A DNA stretch of 13,394 bases from JAFGJQ01 sp964586145 (GCA_964586145.1 CAZPHH010000112.1:1-13394), one strand, 5' to 3'; numbered from the stretch's first letter, positions 1 through 7,689 are shown. A program made the numbers and translations. The notes: generated by a model from the letters alone, not told the origin.

Positions 1-5
1 TTTTT

Positions 6-163
6 GTGGGACCGGCTTTCCAGCCGGTCTTGGGAGGCTGTGGGCTGCAGGATTGGTCCGCACGGCGGACCCTACAGTGGGACCGGCTGCTTCTTGTGGG
101 ACCGGCTTTCCAGCCGGTCCGTGGTGCTCTTGTATTTGTGAGACCGGCTTTCCAGCCGGTCTC
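6..163. repeat. cluster of short palindromic repeats (three full, one partial)
   Basis: Three full copies of the hairpin GACCGGCT-TTCC-AGCCGGTC lie at 10-29, 100-119 and 142-161, each with an 8-bp perfect stem and a 4-nt loop. The first two are preceded by TGTGG and the third by TTGTGA. A fourth, truncated copy (GTGGGACCGGCT) is at 77-88. In copy 3 the stem is extended to 10 bp by G140-C163 and A141-T162, while copies 1 and 2 have different bases there, which hints that pairing itself is conserved. Spacing between copies is irregular (about 42-90 nt), so this is not CRISPR. It resembles REP-type intergenic palindromes. The role is unknown. Confidence 0.85.
51..77 (-). repeat. dispersed palindromic repeat, copy A
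   Basis: Read on the - strand this is CTGTAGGGTCCGCCGTGCGG followed by ACCAATC. A closely matching element in the opposite orientation lies about 9.9 kb away at 9983-10009. Its core forms a small hairpin (GGTCCGC/GCGGACC). It sits between two copies of the other palindrome family, so the upstream region of the first transporter is a nest of repeats. Confidence 0.6.
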
Positions 164-211
164 AGCGTACCGCAGCGTTGCTGATTCTTCCGGAGGCTCC
201 GCCCACCCGGC

Positions 212-226
212 GGACGAGAAACGTCC
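212..226 (+). promoter_or_regulatory. stem-loop abutting the transporter start codon
   Basis: GGACG-AGAAA-CGTCC is a perfect 5-bp stem with a 5-nt loop. Its last base is immediately followed by the ATG at 227. No good Shine-Dalgarno sequence is visible at the proper distance: the loop's GAGAAA is the only purine run, and CGGAGG at 191-196 is too far away. The hairpin could modulate initiation. That is inference, and so short a stem can arise by chance. Confidence 0.35.
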
Positions 227-3200
227 ATGAGCGCTGAACCGACCCCCGAAAAGCCCTCCAGCCCGCTTCGTGAGATCATCCAGCCCTTCATCGACCTGGC
301 CCACGCCCCGCGCGCCTTGTGGGGCATCAACCTGGCGTACGTCATCGAGGGCATGGTCTACTTCGGCATGCTGGGTTACCTGACGATCTACTGCTCGGAG
401 TTCGTTTTCCAGGCGATCGACGGCGCCGACGAGGTGGCCCACTACATGGTGATGGTCCTGACCGCCGGCATTACCATCGCCATGTTCTTCCTGGGCGTGG
501 TGGCCGACCGACGGGGGGTCCGTTTTGCGCTCATCGCCGCATTCATCCTCATGCTGATCGGACGATTCGTCTGGGCCGGGGGGCCGACCCTGTTCGGACT
601 GGAGCCCGTGCGACCGGCGGTCTTTGCCGGCGACAAAGTCAGCCTGCACGTCACCAAACTCGATACTCGATTCGGCAACAAGGCCATCACGAAGGCCGAC
701 GTGATTGCCGCTGCGCCAGGCGATCCGGAGGACATCGAGCACGACCTGAAACTTGAGCTTTCCGCAGGTGAAGGAATCGCCCTTAGCCCTGCTCTCGAAT
801 CCCGACTGGTTCGGCTGGATCGGGCTCGACTGATCACGGGCGAAGACCAGGAATGGGAAGCTCGGTACGGCTCCCGGGAGATCAAGGCACGCGTCTTGAT
901 CAGCGCGGCGAAGCAACTGGGGCTTGCTCCGGGGTCCACGATCACTCTGGACCGCGCGTACGTCGCCGCCGCAAAGAAGGGAGGCAAGGACAAGCAACAG
1001 GCCGCCGATGCGGGCGAAACAGGCTCGGGCGCGGAACCCGGTCCCGAGGATGGCGGAGGGGACGGGGGGGAAACGGACGGCACCGGGCATCCGTACGTCG
1101 TCCGCAGCCAGTGGCTCAGCGATGTCGGGGCCGTTGACACGTTCCCGATCGATCTCGCAGAGGGGGCGGGCATCGCACCGGGCGAGGCCATGCAATCCTG
1201 GGGCGTTCGGCTCAGCACCGCGACGATCGCGGACGGCGGCGGGCTGGAATGGGGCGTGCAGTACGGACAGGCTCCCGTAAATGCGCGCCTCGTCCTGAGA
1301 ACCAAAACCGCGCCGCCCCTCGCCCCGGGAGCGGTTCTCTCGGTGAATCGCGCACGCGTGGTCAAGCGGAAGAAGGATAAAAGCGACGAGTTCGTCATCG
1401 AAGTGCATTGGCCCGAAGGGATCGCGGCTGTCGACGTCTCGGATTGCGCCAATGCGGCGGAAATCCGCGAGGCTATCCGCTCGCAGTTGATCCCGGACCT
1501 GTCGCTCGGTGCGGGAACGCCGCTCAACCAGAATCTGACCTCCGGACCCGTGCAACTGGGCATGGGCAGACTGGTACAGCGAGTCGGATCGGATTGGCAG
1601 GTGGAGTACGGCAGCGGACCGGTCCGGGCCCGCTTGCACATTGACGCCGACGGCGTCGCGGGTCTCGGCCCGGGCGCTCTGATATCGCTGCGTCGGGCGA
1701 ACGTCGTGAGTGTGAGCGGCGACACGACGCCTTTCCGTCTCCGCGCCCGCTGGCCGGACGACGTTGCTGCCGTCAATACGTACGGGTGCGAGGAATCGCC
1801 GTATCGCGAGTTGGTAACCGCGGACGAAAGGAAGCTCCAGGCCGACTCCCGGGGCCCCGTGGCGACGGATGCGGACGCCCTCCGCGAGGCAACCCCGGCC
1901 ACCATAGCCGACCTGCGCGGCATGGACGATGGTGTCGTGGACGTCGTCCTTCCTGACGTACACGTAACCTACGTTCGCAACGGGGGGTACTTTCTCCAGG
2001 CGGACAAGGACGGACCGGCCATCTTCGTGTTTGTAAGCCCGCTATGGTCGCCTCTGCAGGTAGTGACCCTGCTGGGAATACTGCTCGTAATCGTCGGGTA
2101 CGGGATGTACCAGCCTGCCGCCTATGCGGGCGTGCGGAAGTTCACCACGCCCAAGACGGCCGCGATGGGCTTCGCCATGCTCTACGCCCTCATGAACCTC
2201 GGCGGCTGGCTGCCCACCTTCGCGTTCCTGCTTCGCGACGACAACTACGCGGGCCTGGGAATCCCCGGCATGTTCTGGGTGTACACCGGGTTCACCGTAG
2301 TCGCCCTGGTCGCGACGGTCATCATCCTGAATCGGCGGACCGTGGCCGACGCGGAAAACGCCGCACGGACCCAGACCGAGCGAATCCGGGCGGAGGCACA
2401 GAAGGAGAACCCCGACAGGAAGCCCGAGCCGCCGGACGCGGGCGCCGCAGCAGGTGTTCTCGATGCCGCCCGCGTCAAGCCGCATATGTGGTTGTTCTGG
2501 CTGGCCGCCATGGCGCTGTTCCTGTTCAAGGGCGAGGCACCGTGGTACTACAGTTGGACGGAACTGAACCGGGAGTGGATCACCCGAGGGTTCGGCTCGA
2601 TGGTGGTCTGGCGGTGGATTCTTGCCGGCCTGGTTTTCCTTTGGCCGTTGCTTATCGCATCCTGGCCGAAGGCGAAACGCTGGGTGGCCCGGCATCCGCT
2701 CCAGGACGGCAAGTTCGCGTACTTCATCTTTGCCCTGATCCCGGTCCAGACCTTGTTCACGTACAACTGGCTCGTGCTGCCACCCTACATCAAGCGGGCC
2801 TACGAGGGCTGGATCGGCAACTACTTCGAGATCGCGGCCAATGCAAACCCGATCCTGATCTTCATCGCCGTGCCCATCATCACGGCCATCACGCAGAAGC
2901 GCAAGGTCTACAACATGATGATCGTCGGCACCTTCATCATGGCGGCGCCGGCGTTCCTGCTGACCATCGGCCCGCATTGGTGGACCCTGTTCATCTACAT
3001 CTTCATCATGACCATCGGCGAAGCCATGTGGCAGCCACGGTTCCTGCAATATGCCGCGGAAATCGCCCCGGAGGGCCGGACCGGCGAGTACATGGGCGTG
3101 GCCCAACTGCCCTGGTTCCTGACCAAGGTGCTGGTTCCCTTGCTCTACTCCGGCCGAATGATGGACCTGTACTGTCCTGCCGAGGGACCCAAGAACACGG

Positions 3201-3304
3201 AGACCATGTGGCTGATCTTCGCCTGCATCGCCATGACATCCACCGTCCTGCTGATCCTCGCCAAGCGCTGGATCGGGAAGGACTTCAAGACGAAAGCCGC
3301 CTGA
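227..3304 (+). CDS. POT/PTR-like MFS transporter with a large repeat-containing insert
   Basis: This 1025-residue membrane protein is related to proton-dependent oligopeptide (POT/PTR) transporters of the major facilitator superfamily. TM1 lies at about 32-56, TM2 at 72-92 and TM3 at 99-118. The 2-3 loop carries the MFS motif-A-like GVVADRRGVR (90-99), which places it in the cytoplasm and the 3-4 loop outside. That loop holds a soluble insert at about 120-605. Helices then resume at about 608-630, 645-668, 682-701, 753-775, 792-813, 829-852, 874-889, 895-914, 918-940, 956-976 and 992-1013. NANPILIFIAVPIITAIT (872-889) resembles the POT NPLFI-type helix. In TM1 the ExxER-F-x-x-YG signature reads YVIEG-MVYFG (38-47), so only the second Glu remains. 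The insert has three tandem repeats (about 173-304, 308-404, 424-517), the first interrupted by a Gly/Glu/Asp-rich linker (about 249-288). It ends with an OB-fold-like segment (about 556-602). Typical POT proteins are near 450-600 residues. Peptide transport is inferred from the family and from the OPT gene next door; the true substrate is unknown. Confidence 0.85.
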   Translation: MSAEPTPEKPSSPLREIIQPFIDLAHAPRALWGINLAYVIEGMVYFGMLGYLTIYCSEFVFQAIDGADEVAHYMVMVLTAGITIAMFFLGVVADRRGVRFALIAAFILMLIGRFVWAGGPTLFGLEPVRPAVFAGDKVSLHVTKLDTRFGNKAITKADVIAAAPGDPEDIEHDLKLELSAGEGIALSPALESRLVRLDRARLITGEDQEWEARYGSREIKARVLISAAKQLGLAPGSTITLDRAYVAAAKKGGKDKQQAADAGETGSGAEPGPEDGGGDGGETDGTGHPYVVRSQWLSDVGAVDTFPIDLAEGAGIAPGEAMQSWGVRLSTATIADGGGLEWGVQYGQAPVNARLVLRTKTAPPLAPGAVLSVNRARVVKRKKDKSDEFVIEVHWPEGIAAVDVSDCANAAEIREAIRSQLIPDLSLGAGTPLNQNLTSGPVQLGMGRLVQRVGSDWQVEYGSGPVRARLHIDADGVAGLGPGALISLRRANVVSVSGDTTPFRLRARWPDDVAAVNTYGCEESPYRELVTADERKLQADSRGPVATDADALREATPATIADLRGMDDGVVDVVLPDVHVTYVRNGGYFLQADKDGPAIFVFVSPLWSPLQVVTLLGILLVIVGYGMYQPAAYAGVRKFTTPKTAAMGFAMLYALMNLGGWLPTFAFLLRDDNYAGLGIPGMFWVYTGFTVVALVATVIILNRRTVADAENAARTQTERIRAEAQKENPDRKPEPPDAGAAAGVLDAARVKPHMWLFWLAAMALFLFKGEAPWYYSWTELNREWITRGFGSMVVWRWILAGLVFLWPLLIASWPKAKRWVARHPLQDGKFAYFIFALIPVQTLFTYNWLVLPPYIKRAYEGWIGNYFEIAANANPILIFIAVPIITAITQKRKVYNMMIVGTFIMAAPAFLLTIGPHWWTLFIYIFIMTIGEAMWQPRFLQYAAEIAPEGRTGEYMGVAQLPWFLTKVLVPLLYSGRMMDLYCPAEGPKNTETMWLIFACIAMTSTVLLILAKRWIGKDFKTKAA

Positions 3305-3318
3305 CGCGCGGGCCGATC

Positions 3319-3337
3319 GGCCGGCCCGGCGCCGGCC
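3319..3337 (+). terminator. GC-rich stem-loop after the MFS gene, weak terminator candidate
   Basis: GGCCGGC/GCCGGCC makes a 7-bp stem around a 5-nt loop, 15 bases after the stop codon. The overlapping 12-base palindrome GGCCGATCGGCC lies at 3311-3322. There is no T-tract, so intrinsic termination is doubtful and the two transporter genes may be co-transcribed. The remaining 279-bp gap to the next gene shows no other feature I can support. Confidence 0.3.
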
Positions 3338-3583
3338 CCACGCGATAGAACAGGACTGAGCCGTCCGTCGCGAGCGCGCCCGCATCGCCCGGCCGGCCGC
3401 GCCCGGACCCCGAACCCGCCCCACCTCTCGTTTTGGCCTGGACGACAGAGGCGGCCTCTTCCCCCCGCTCGCCGTGGATGGTACGCTACCCCCCCGATGG
3501 TTCGCCCAACCGGCCGGCGGCGCGGTCCGGTGGCCGGGCGACGTGCAAGTCCGAATCCAAGGCAGGTGACGAGGAAAAGCGCA

Positions 3584-6280
3584 ATGGCCAACCAACCCCA
3601 GCAGTTCAAGTTCCCCGAAAACGCCTACCGCGAGCTCAAGCCGGGCGAGTCGTTCGTCCCCATGGTCCCGCCCAACGTGACCGTGCCCGAGCTGACCTTC
3701 CGGGCGATGGGCTTCGGCCTGCTCATGAACATCATCTTCTCCGTGGCCGCCACCTTCCTGGCCCTCAAGGCCGGTCAGGGCATCGAGACGGCCATCCCCA
3801 TCTCCATTCTGGCGGTGGGCATGTCGGGCCTGCTGCTCAAGTGGGGCCGGCGGGGCAGCTCCATCCTTGAAAACGTGTACATTCTGTCGATCAGCACCAC
3901 GTCGGGCTACGTGGCCGGCGGCACGTGCTTCACGATGCCCGCGATCTACGTGTTGCAGCTCAACGCGAACCTGGAGATGAGCACCACTTCGCTCTTCCTT
4001 CAGATCGCGCTGGTGCCGTTCCTGGGCGCCATCCTTGGGGCCCTGTTCCTGATTCCCTTCCGGCGGTACTTCGTCAAGGAGATGCACGGGAAGCTGCCCT
4101 TCCCCGAGGCCACCGCAACCAACGAGATTCTCGTGACCGGCGCCTCCGGCAGCACCACGCAGGCCTGGATTCTGATCTACTCGTTCATCCTGTCGGCGTT
4201 GTACACGTTCGCCGCGACGGCCCTGAAGCTGTTCAGCGACAAGTTCACTACGGGCATGGCCAAGCTGGAGGCGGTCGGCAAGGACTCCGTCGAGACGCTG
4301 GCCTTCGGCGCGTCCGGCGTGTTCGCCACGCTGACCACAAAGGTCAAGGCCGTCTTCTCGATGGGCGCCGGCGCCTACTACCTGGGCCTGGGTTTCATCA
4401 TCGGACCGCGCTACGCCTCGATCATCTGCGCCGGCTCGTTCCTCTCATGCTTCGCCATTATCCCATTGCTGGCCACGCTCAACCTCGAGCAGCTCCAGAC
4501 GCTGAACCCCGCATGCACGGCGCACGAAGGCGTCGCGGAGGAGACGGCCCGCTTCACGCTGCCGACTGGAATCACAGACCGGTTGGACAGGTTCGTGGGG
4601 CTCGCCGGGAGCGCGGCAAAGGACGGGGAGGTCGCTCTGCCGGAATCGGTGGCGTCGGCCCGAACGCGGATCAAGGCCGCATTTGCGAATCATGACGTCA
4701 CACTGGCCGACGACAACGACACGAAGTACGGAGCGCGGGCGCTCGGGCAAGTGTGGGAAATCCAGAGCAATCGACATACGTTCGTACTCACGGCCTCCCA
4801 GAATGAGATTGTCGTGGAACAGGTCGGGAAGGAAGAGCCTGTGTTCACGCTCCCGGGCGAATTCGCCGTGCCGCTGGACGGCATGTTGGACGAGAAGGAG
4901 CGTATCCGCGGCGAGCTGGGCGCTGCCTTTGCGGGCTCGAACCACCCATTCCAGAAGGCTGCCGTGGGGATCTCTGTGGCGGAGGCAGGGCAGGCATGGG
5001 TGCTGGAGGACAGACAGCAGACCTACGAATTGCGGGCCGAACCCGACCGGGCCGGCATCGCCGTGTTTGCACGCGGGGCCAGCGTCGATGAGATCTTCGG
5101 CCAGATCCCCAAGAACATCGGCATCGGGGCCATCTTCACGGCCGGCCTGCTTTCGATTCTCCGCATGGGAGGCGTCATCGTAACCGCCCTGCGCAAGGCC
5201 CTCGGCAGCCTCTTCAGCCGAACGGCCGCCGCAAGCAGCGACCGCACCGACGAGGACATCAGCTACGGCGTCATGTTCCTCCTGGGCATCGTCGTGGTCA
5301 TCGCCATGACGGTCTTCTTCCGCGTGGTCGTCTTCGCGAACATGGCCAATCCCATGTGGCTGACGCTGGTGTCGGTCGTGCTGGCGCTGGTGATCACGTT
5401 CCTGTTCACCACCGTGTCCGCCTGGGCCATTGCCATGATCTCCGTCACGCCGATCTCCGGCATGACGGTCACCACCATCATCATCACGGCCGTGCTGATG
5501 ATGTGGGCCGGCCTGGAGAAGGGCAGTGAAGGCATGTTGGCGGTCCTGCTCGTCGGCGGCGTCGTATGCACCGGGCTGTCGATGGCGGGCGGCCTGATCA
5601 CGAACTTCAAGATGGCCTACTGGCTGGGCGCCAGCCCGAAGCGCATCACCTGGAACGCCATCATCGGGTCGCTGGTCTCTGCGATCTTCGTCTGCGGCAC
5701 CATCATGATTCTCGCCGTCAAGCCGGGTTACGTGGGCGCCGGCAAGCTGGACGCCCCGCAGGCCAACATGATGGCCAGTGCCCTGGAGAGCTTCCTGGGC
5801 ACCGGTGAGGTGCCGTGGCTGCTGTACGGCGTCGGCGTCATGATCGCGTTCACCGTGCAGCTTGTGGGCATCTCGCCACTGGCGTTTGGCCTGGGCATGT
5901 ACCTGCCGATGTACATCAACACCCCGATTCTCATCGGCGCATTCGTGTCCACCCTCGTCCGGAAGAGCACCAAGGATGAGAAGCTGTCCAAGGCACGCGG
6001 CAACAAGGGCATTCTGCTCGCATCCGGCCTCATCGCCGGCGGCGCCATCATGGAGGTGCTCGTCAACTTCACCAGCGCCCTGGACGACCTCGTGATCGGC
6101 GAGAAGATCATGCCCTTCCTGGACTTCAGCGGGCGCATGATGGACGGCGGAACAGACCCGGAGTATCTGGCCCGCACGCAGAACTGGCTCGGCCTGATCC
6201 TCTTTCTCGCCCTGTGCGTCTTCGTCTACTTCGACTGCCGCCGCGCGAAGCCGGAACTGGGCGAAACCGAGATCGGATAG
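3584..6280 (+). CDS. OPT-family oligopeptide transporter with an inserted duplicated domain
   Basis: This 898-residue polytopic membrane protein belongs to the OPT family, which moves oligopeptides or metal chelates, probably with protons. I chose the ATG at 3584 because GAGGA (3571-3575) sits 8 nt upstream and the protein then begins MANQPQQ; an in-frame ATG at 3497 would add an Arg-rich, unlikely leader. Family marks are an early ENVYILSISTTSGYVAGG segment (about 96-113), the LPFPEATATNEIL motif (171-183) and, near the C-terminus, GLGMYLPMYINTPILIGAF (769-787). Hydrophobic helices fill about 37-300 and 510-885. Between them lies a soluble stretch of about 306-501 that ordinary prokaryotic OPT proteins (about 600-700 residues) do not need. 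It contains two similar units, one ending GQVWEIQSNRHTFVLTAS (388-405) and the other GQAWVLEDRQQTYELRAE (469-486). Which side of the membrane the insert faces is not clear. The gene lies 279 bp downstream of the POT-like gene on the same strand, so a shared peptide-uptake role is plausible. Confidence 0.9.
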   Translation: MANQPQQFKFPENAYRELKPGESFVPMVPPNVTVPELTFRAMGFGLLMNIIFSVAATFLALKAGQGIETAIPISILAVGMSGLLLKWGRRGSSILENVYILSISTTSGYVAGGTCFTMPAIYVLQLNANLEMSTTSLFLQIALVPFLGAILGALFLIPFRRYFVKEMHGKLPFPEATATNEILVTGASGSTTQAWILIYSFILSALYTFAATALKLFSDKFTTGMAKLEAVGKDSVETLAFGASGVFATLTTKVKAVFSMGAGAYYLGLGFIIGPRYASIICAGSFLSCFAIIPLLATLNLEQLQTLNPACTAHEGVAEETARFTLPTGITDRLDRFVGLAGSAAKDGEVALPESVASARTRIKAAFANHDVTLADDNDTKYGARALGQVWEIQSNRHTFVLTASQNEIVVEQVGKEEPVFTLPGEFAVPLDGMLDEKERIRGELGAAFAGSNHPFQKAAVGISVAEAGQAWVLEDRQQTYELRAEPDRAGIAVFARGASVDEIFGQIPKNIGIGAIFTAGLLSILRMGGVIVTALRKALGSLFSRTAAASSDRTDEDISYGVMFLLGIVVVIAMTVFFRVVVFANMANPMWLTLVSVVLALVITFLFTTVSAWAIAMISVTPISGMTVTTIIITAVLMMWAGLEKGSEGMLAVLLVGGVVCTGLSMAGGLITNFKMAYWLGASPKRITWNAIIGSLVSAIFVCGTIMILAVKPGYVGAGKLDAPQANMMASALESFLGTGEVPWLLYGVGVMIAFTVQLVGISPLAFGLGMYLPMYINTPILIGAFVSTLVRKSTKDEKLSKARGNKGILLASGLIAGGAIMEVLVNFTSALDDLVIGEKIMPFLDFSGRMMDGGTDPEYLARTQNWLGLILFLALCVFVYFDCRRAKPELGETEIG

Positions 6281-6318
6281 GGAGGCCCGGACAGAACGGA
6301 CGGGAAAAACGCGGCAAA

Positions 6319-6345
6319 CGCCCCGGTCCGTCACAAGCCGGGGCG
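6319..6345 (+). terminator. stem-loop terminator after the OPT gene
   Basis: CGCCCCGG (6319-6326) pairs perfectly with CCGGGGCG (6338-6345) around an 11-nt loop, 38 bases after the OPT stop codon. A short T-containing run (GTTGTCT) follows. The T-tract is imperfect, so it is a reasonable but not ideal intrinsic terminator. Confidence 0.6.
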
Positions 6346-6665
6346 GTTGTCTGAGGTGAGCGGGCGGAAGGCGGGTTTCTTCGGCTCCTGGGCTGCTCTC
6401 CTGCACGGGCATGCGGAGGACGCGCGCCGTGCCGCAAAAAGACAGAACATGGCGGGGGGTTGGGCAACGGGAGGTACGTAGCGACCAACAGTACGCCCAA
6501 ATGAGGGGGGGGCAAGGGACGAATCCCGACTCGTCGAAACGGCGCGACGGAACCGGTCCCGGATTGCCGCCGGAAGGGGCGGCGGCGGCATCGGGACGTG
6601 CCGCGTTATCGCTTCGGGAGAATCATCCTGACGCTTCAGAATCTGCCGCTTTCGGATCTCCTGAG
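6346..6665. other. intergenic stretch without recognisable gene
   Basis: Between the OPT terminator and the next promoter I see no coding region with convincing composition, no start with a ribosome site, no RNA gene and no strong inverted repeat. It is G-rich in places (for example around 6450 and 6505). Confidence 0.5.
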
Positions 6666-6694
6666 TTGCCATCGTCCCCCACCCGGTGTATACT
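6666..6694 (+). promoter_or_regulatory. sigma70-type promoter for the RRM gene
   Basis: TTGCCA (6666-6671) and TATACT (6689-6694) are separated by exactly 17 nt, giving strong matches to TTGACA and TATAAT in otherwise GC-rich DNA. Transcription would start near 6701. That leaves a leader of about 160 nt before the RRM start codon, long enough for regulation of translation or RNA stability. Confidence 0.7.
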
Positions 6695-6862
6695 CCAGGA
6701 GATTGGATCGCCGAAGCCGGCCGGTACATCTGGTTGCAGACACTTCCTGATCGCACCGCTGAAATCGCCTTTCCATCCTTCGGGCCGAAGCGTCGGCCAC
6801 TTTCAACTGCGACCCTGAAAGGAAAACGGTGGGTTCGCACCAGCCATCGATAGGAGAAAACG

Positions 6863-7165
6863 ATGGGCAAAAAGTTGTACGTCGGGAATCTGAGCTTCGA
6901 CACCAGCAGCTCGGATTTGGAACAGTTGATGACTCCCTACGGAGAGGTCGTCAGCGCGGAAGTGATCCAGGACCGGTCCACCGGCCAGAGCAAGGGCTTT
7001 GGCTTCGTGGAGATGAGCTCCGATTCGAGCGCCCAGGCGGCCATTGCCGGCCTGAACGGCCAGTCGCACGGCGGCCGGGCACTCACCGTCAATGAGGCCA
7101 AGCCTCGCGCTCCGCGGACCGGCGGGCACGGCGGCTCCGGCGGCGGACGTCGCGACCGCTACTAG
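6863..7165 (+). CDS. small RRM-domain RNA-binding protein
   Basis: This 100-residue protein is one RNA recognition motif with a short basic, glycine-rich tail. RNP2 is LYVGNL (5-10) and RNP1 is KGFGFVEM (44-51). Both carry the aromatic residues that stack on RNA bases (Tyr6, Phe46, Phe48). The tail (about 81-100) is Gly/Arg-rich and ends RRDRY. Single-RRM proteins of this size are common in cyanobacteria and Planctomycetota, where several are cold-induced. They bind single-stranded RNA in the cytoplasm and may act as RNA chaperones. The start is firm: AGGAG (6852-6856) lies 6 nt before the ATG. The gene stands alone, with its own promoter, a long leader and a strong terminator. Cold regulation here is inference only. 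Confidence 0.95.
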   Translation: MGKKLYVGNLSFDTSSSDLEQLMTPYGEVVSAEVIQDRSTGQSKGFGFVEMSSDSSAQAAIAGLNGQSHGGRALTVNEAKPRAPRTGGHGGSGGGRRDRY

Positions 7166-7183
7166 TCACTCCGACAACATCGA

Positions 7184-7229
7184 AGCCCGCAGGCCCGTCC
7201 CGGTGGCGGCCCTGCGGGCTCTTCTTTTG
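7184..7229 (+). terminator. intrinsic terminator of the RRM gene
   Basis: AGCCCGCAGG (7184-7193) pairs perfectly with CCTGCGGGCT (7211-7220), a 10-bp GC-rich stem. The T-rich tail CTTCTTTTG follows at once. It begins 18 bases after the RRM stop codon and is the clearest terminator in the window. Confidence 0.9.
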
Positions 7230-7555
7230 CCCCAGGCCGATGCACGAAGCGAGCACGAATGCAAGGGTCGAGTGGCCCTGGATATGGAGTGGATTCGGGT
7301 GGGATCCGGCCCACCTCAGTGTGTTGCCCTCAAATTGCCCTCAAAACGCGTCTCGAGACAGTAAGAAACCGTGCAGGAACAGCACATCAACAAGACGGCG
7401 AAACCCCTTGTCATCGCCGGAGTTAACTCGTAAATGCAGCTCTTTGCACAACTTGCAGAAAACCGCTCGATTGAGTCCCGCCCTCTCCGGTTTTCCCGTC
7501 TTGGGAAGCCCTCCGCAGGTCGACCGTCGCGACGCTCGTTCCTGCCGCCGGCCGG
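7230..7555. other. gene-poor stretch, possible coding relic
   Basis: I see no convincing gene. Roughly 7320-7480 is visibly richer in A and T than its surroundings, with the direct repeat TTGCCCTCAAA twice in tandem (7324-7334 and 7335-7345). A - strand reading frame across 7341-7625 gives a cysteine- and leucine-containing peptide with no ribosome site and no family I recognise. It could be a decayed gene end, but the evidence is thin. Confidence 0.3.
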
Positions 7556-7585
7556 TTGAACCGGGCACGTGGTTTTCGCTATCCT
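7556..7585 (+). promoter_or_regulatory. candidate promoter for the glycoside hydrolase
   Basis: TTGAAC (7556-7561) and TATCCT (7580-7585) are 18 nt apart, each matching the sigma70 consensus at four of six positions. The same -10 hexamer TATCCT occurs in the candidate promoter of the HNH gene. Transcription would begin near 7592, about 100 nt before the chosen start codon. Confidence 0.4.
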
Positions 7586-7689
7586 GAAGCCAATCGGCGA
7601 GGTAAGGTCGCCTGTGCATCCGCACGTGCCGGCGTTTGGGGGGCGGGTCGGGGCGGTTGACCCTGCTGGAGGGGAGTCCGGGTTCGATA

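Noticed and set aside
6..163. CRISPR array
   Set aside because: The units are perfect palindromes with irregular spacing, one copy is truncated, and no cas gene is present.
442..1923. - strand reading frame of 493 codons within the MFS insert
   Set aside because: It is Ser/Arg/Pro-rich with no motif. The + strand product continues membrane helices on both sides of the region, so the insert is read on + in frame.
2042..4087. Long - strand reading frame of 681 codons
   Set aside because: It runs antisense through both transporter genes and the gap between them. Its product is His/Gln/Gly-rich and hydrophilic with no family resemblance, a normal by-product of high GC third positions.
4445..6412. 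Long - strand reading frame of 655 codons
   Set aside because: It is antisense to the OPT gene, with a product full of His, Asp and Gly repeats mirroring membrane codons on the other strand.
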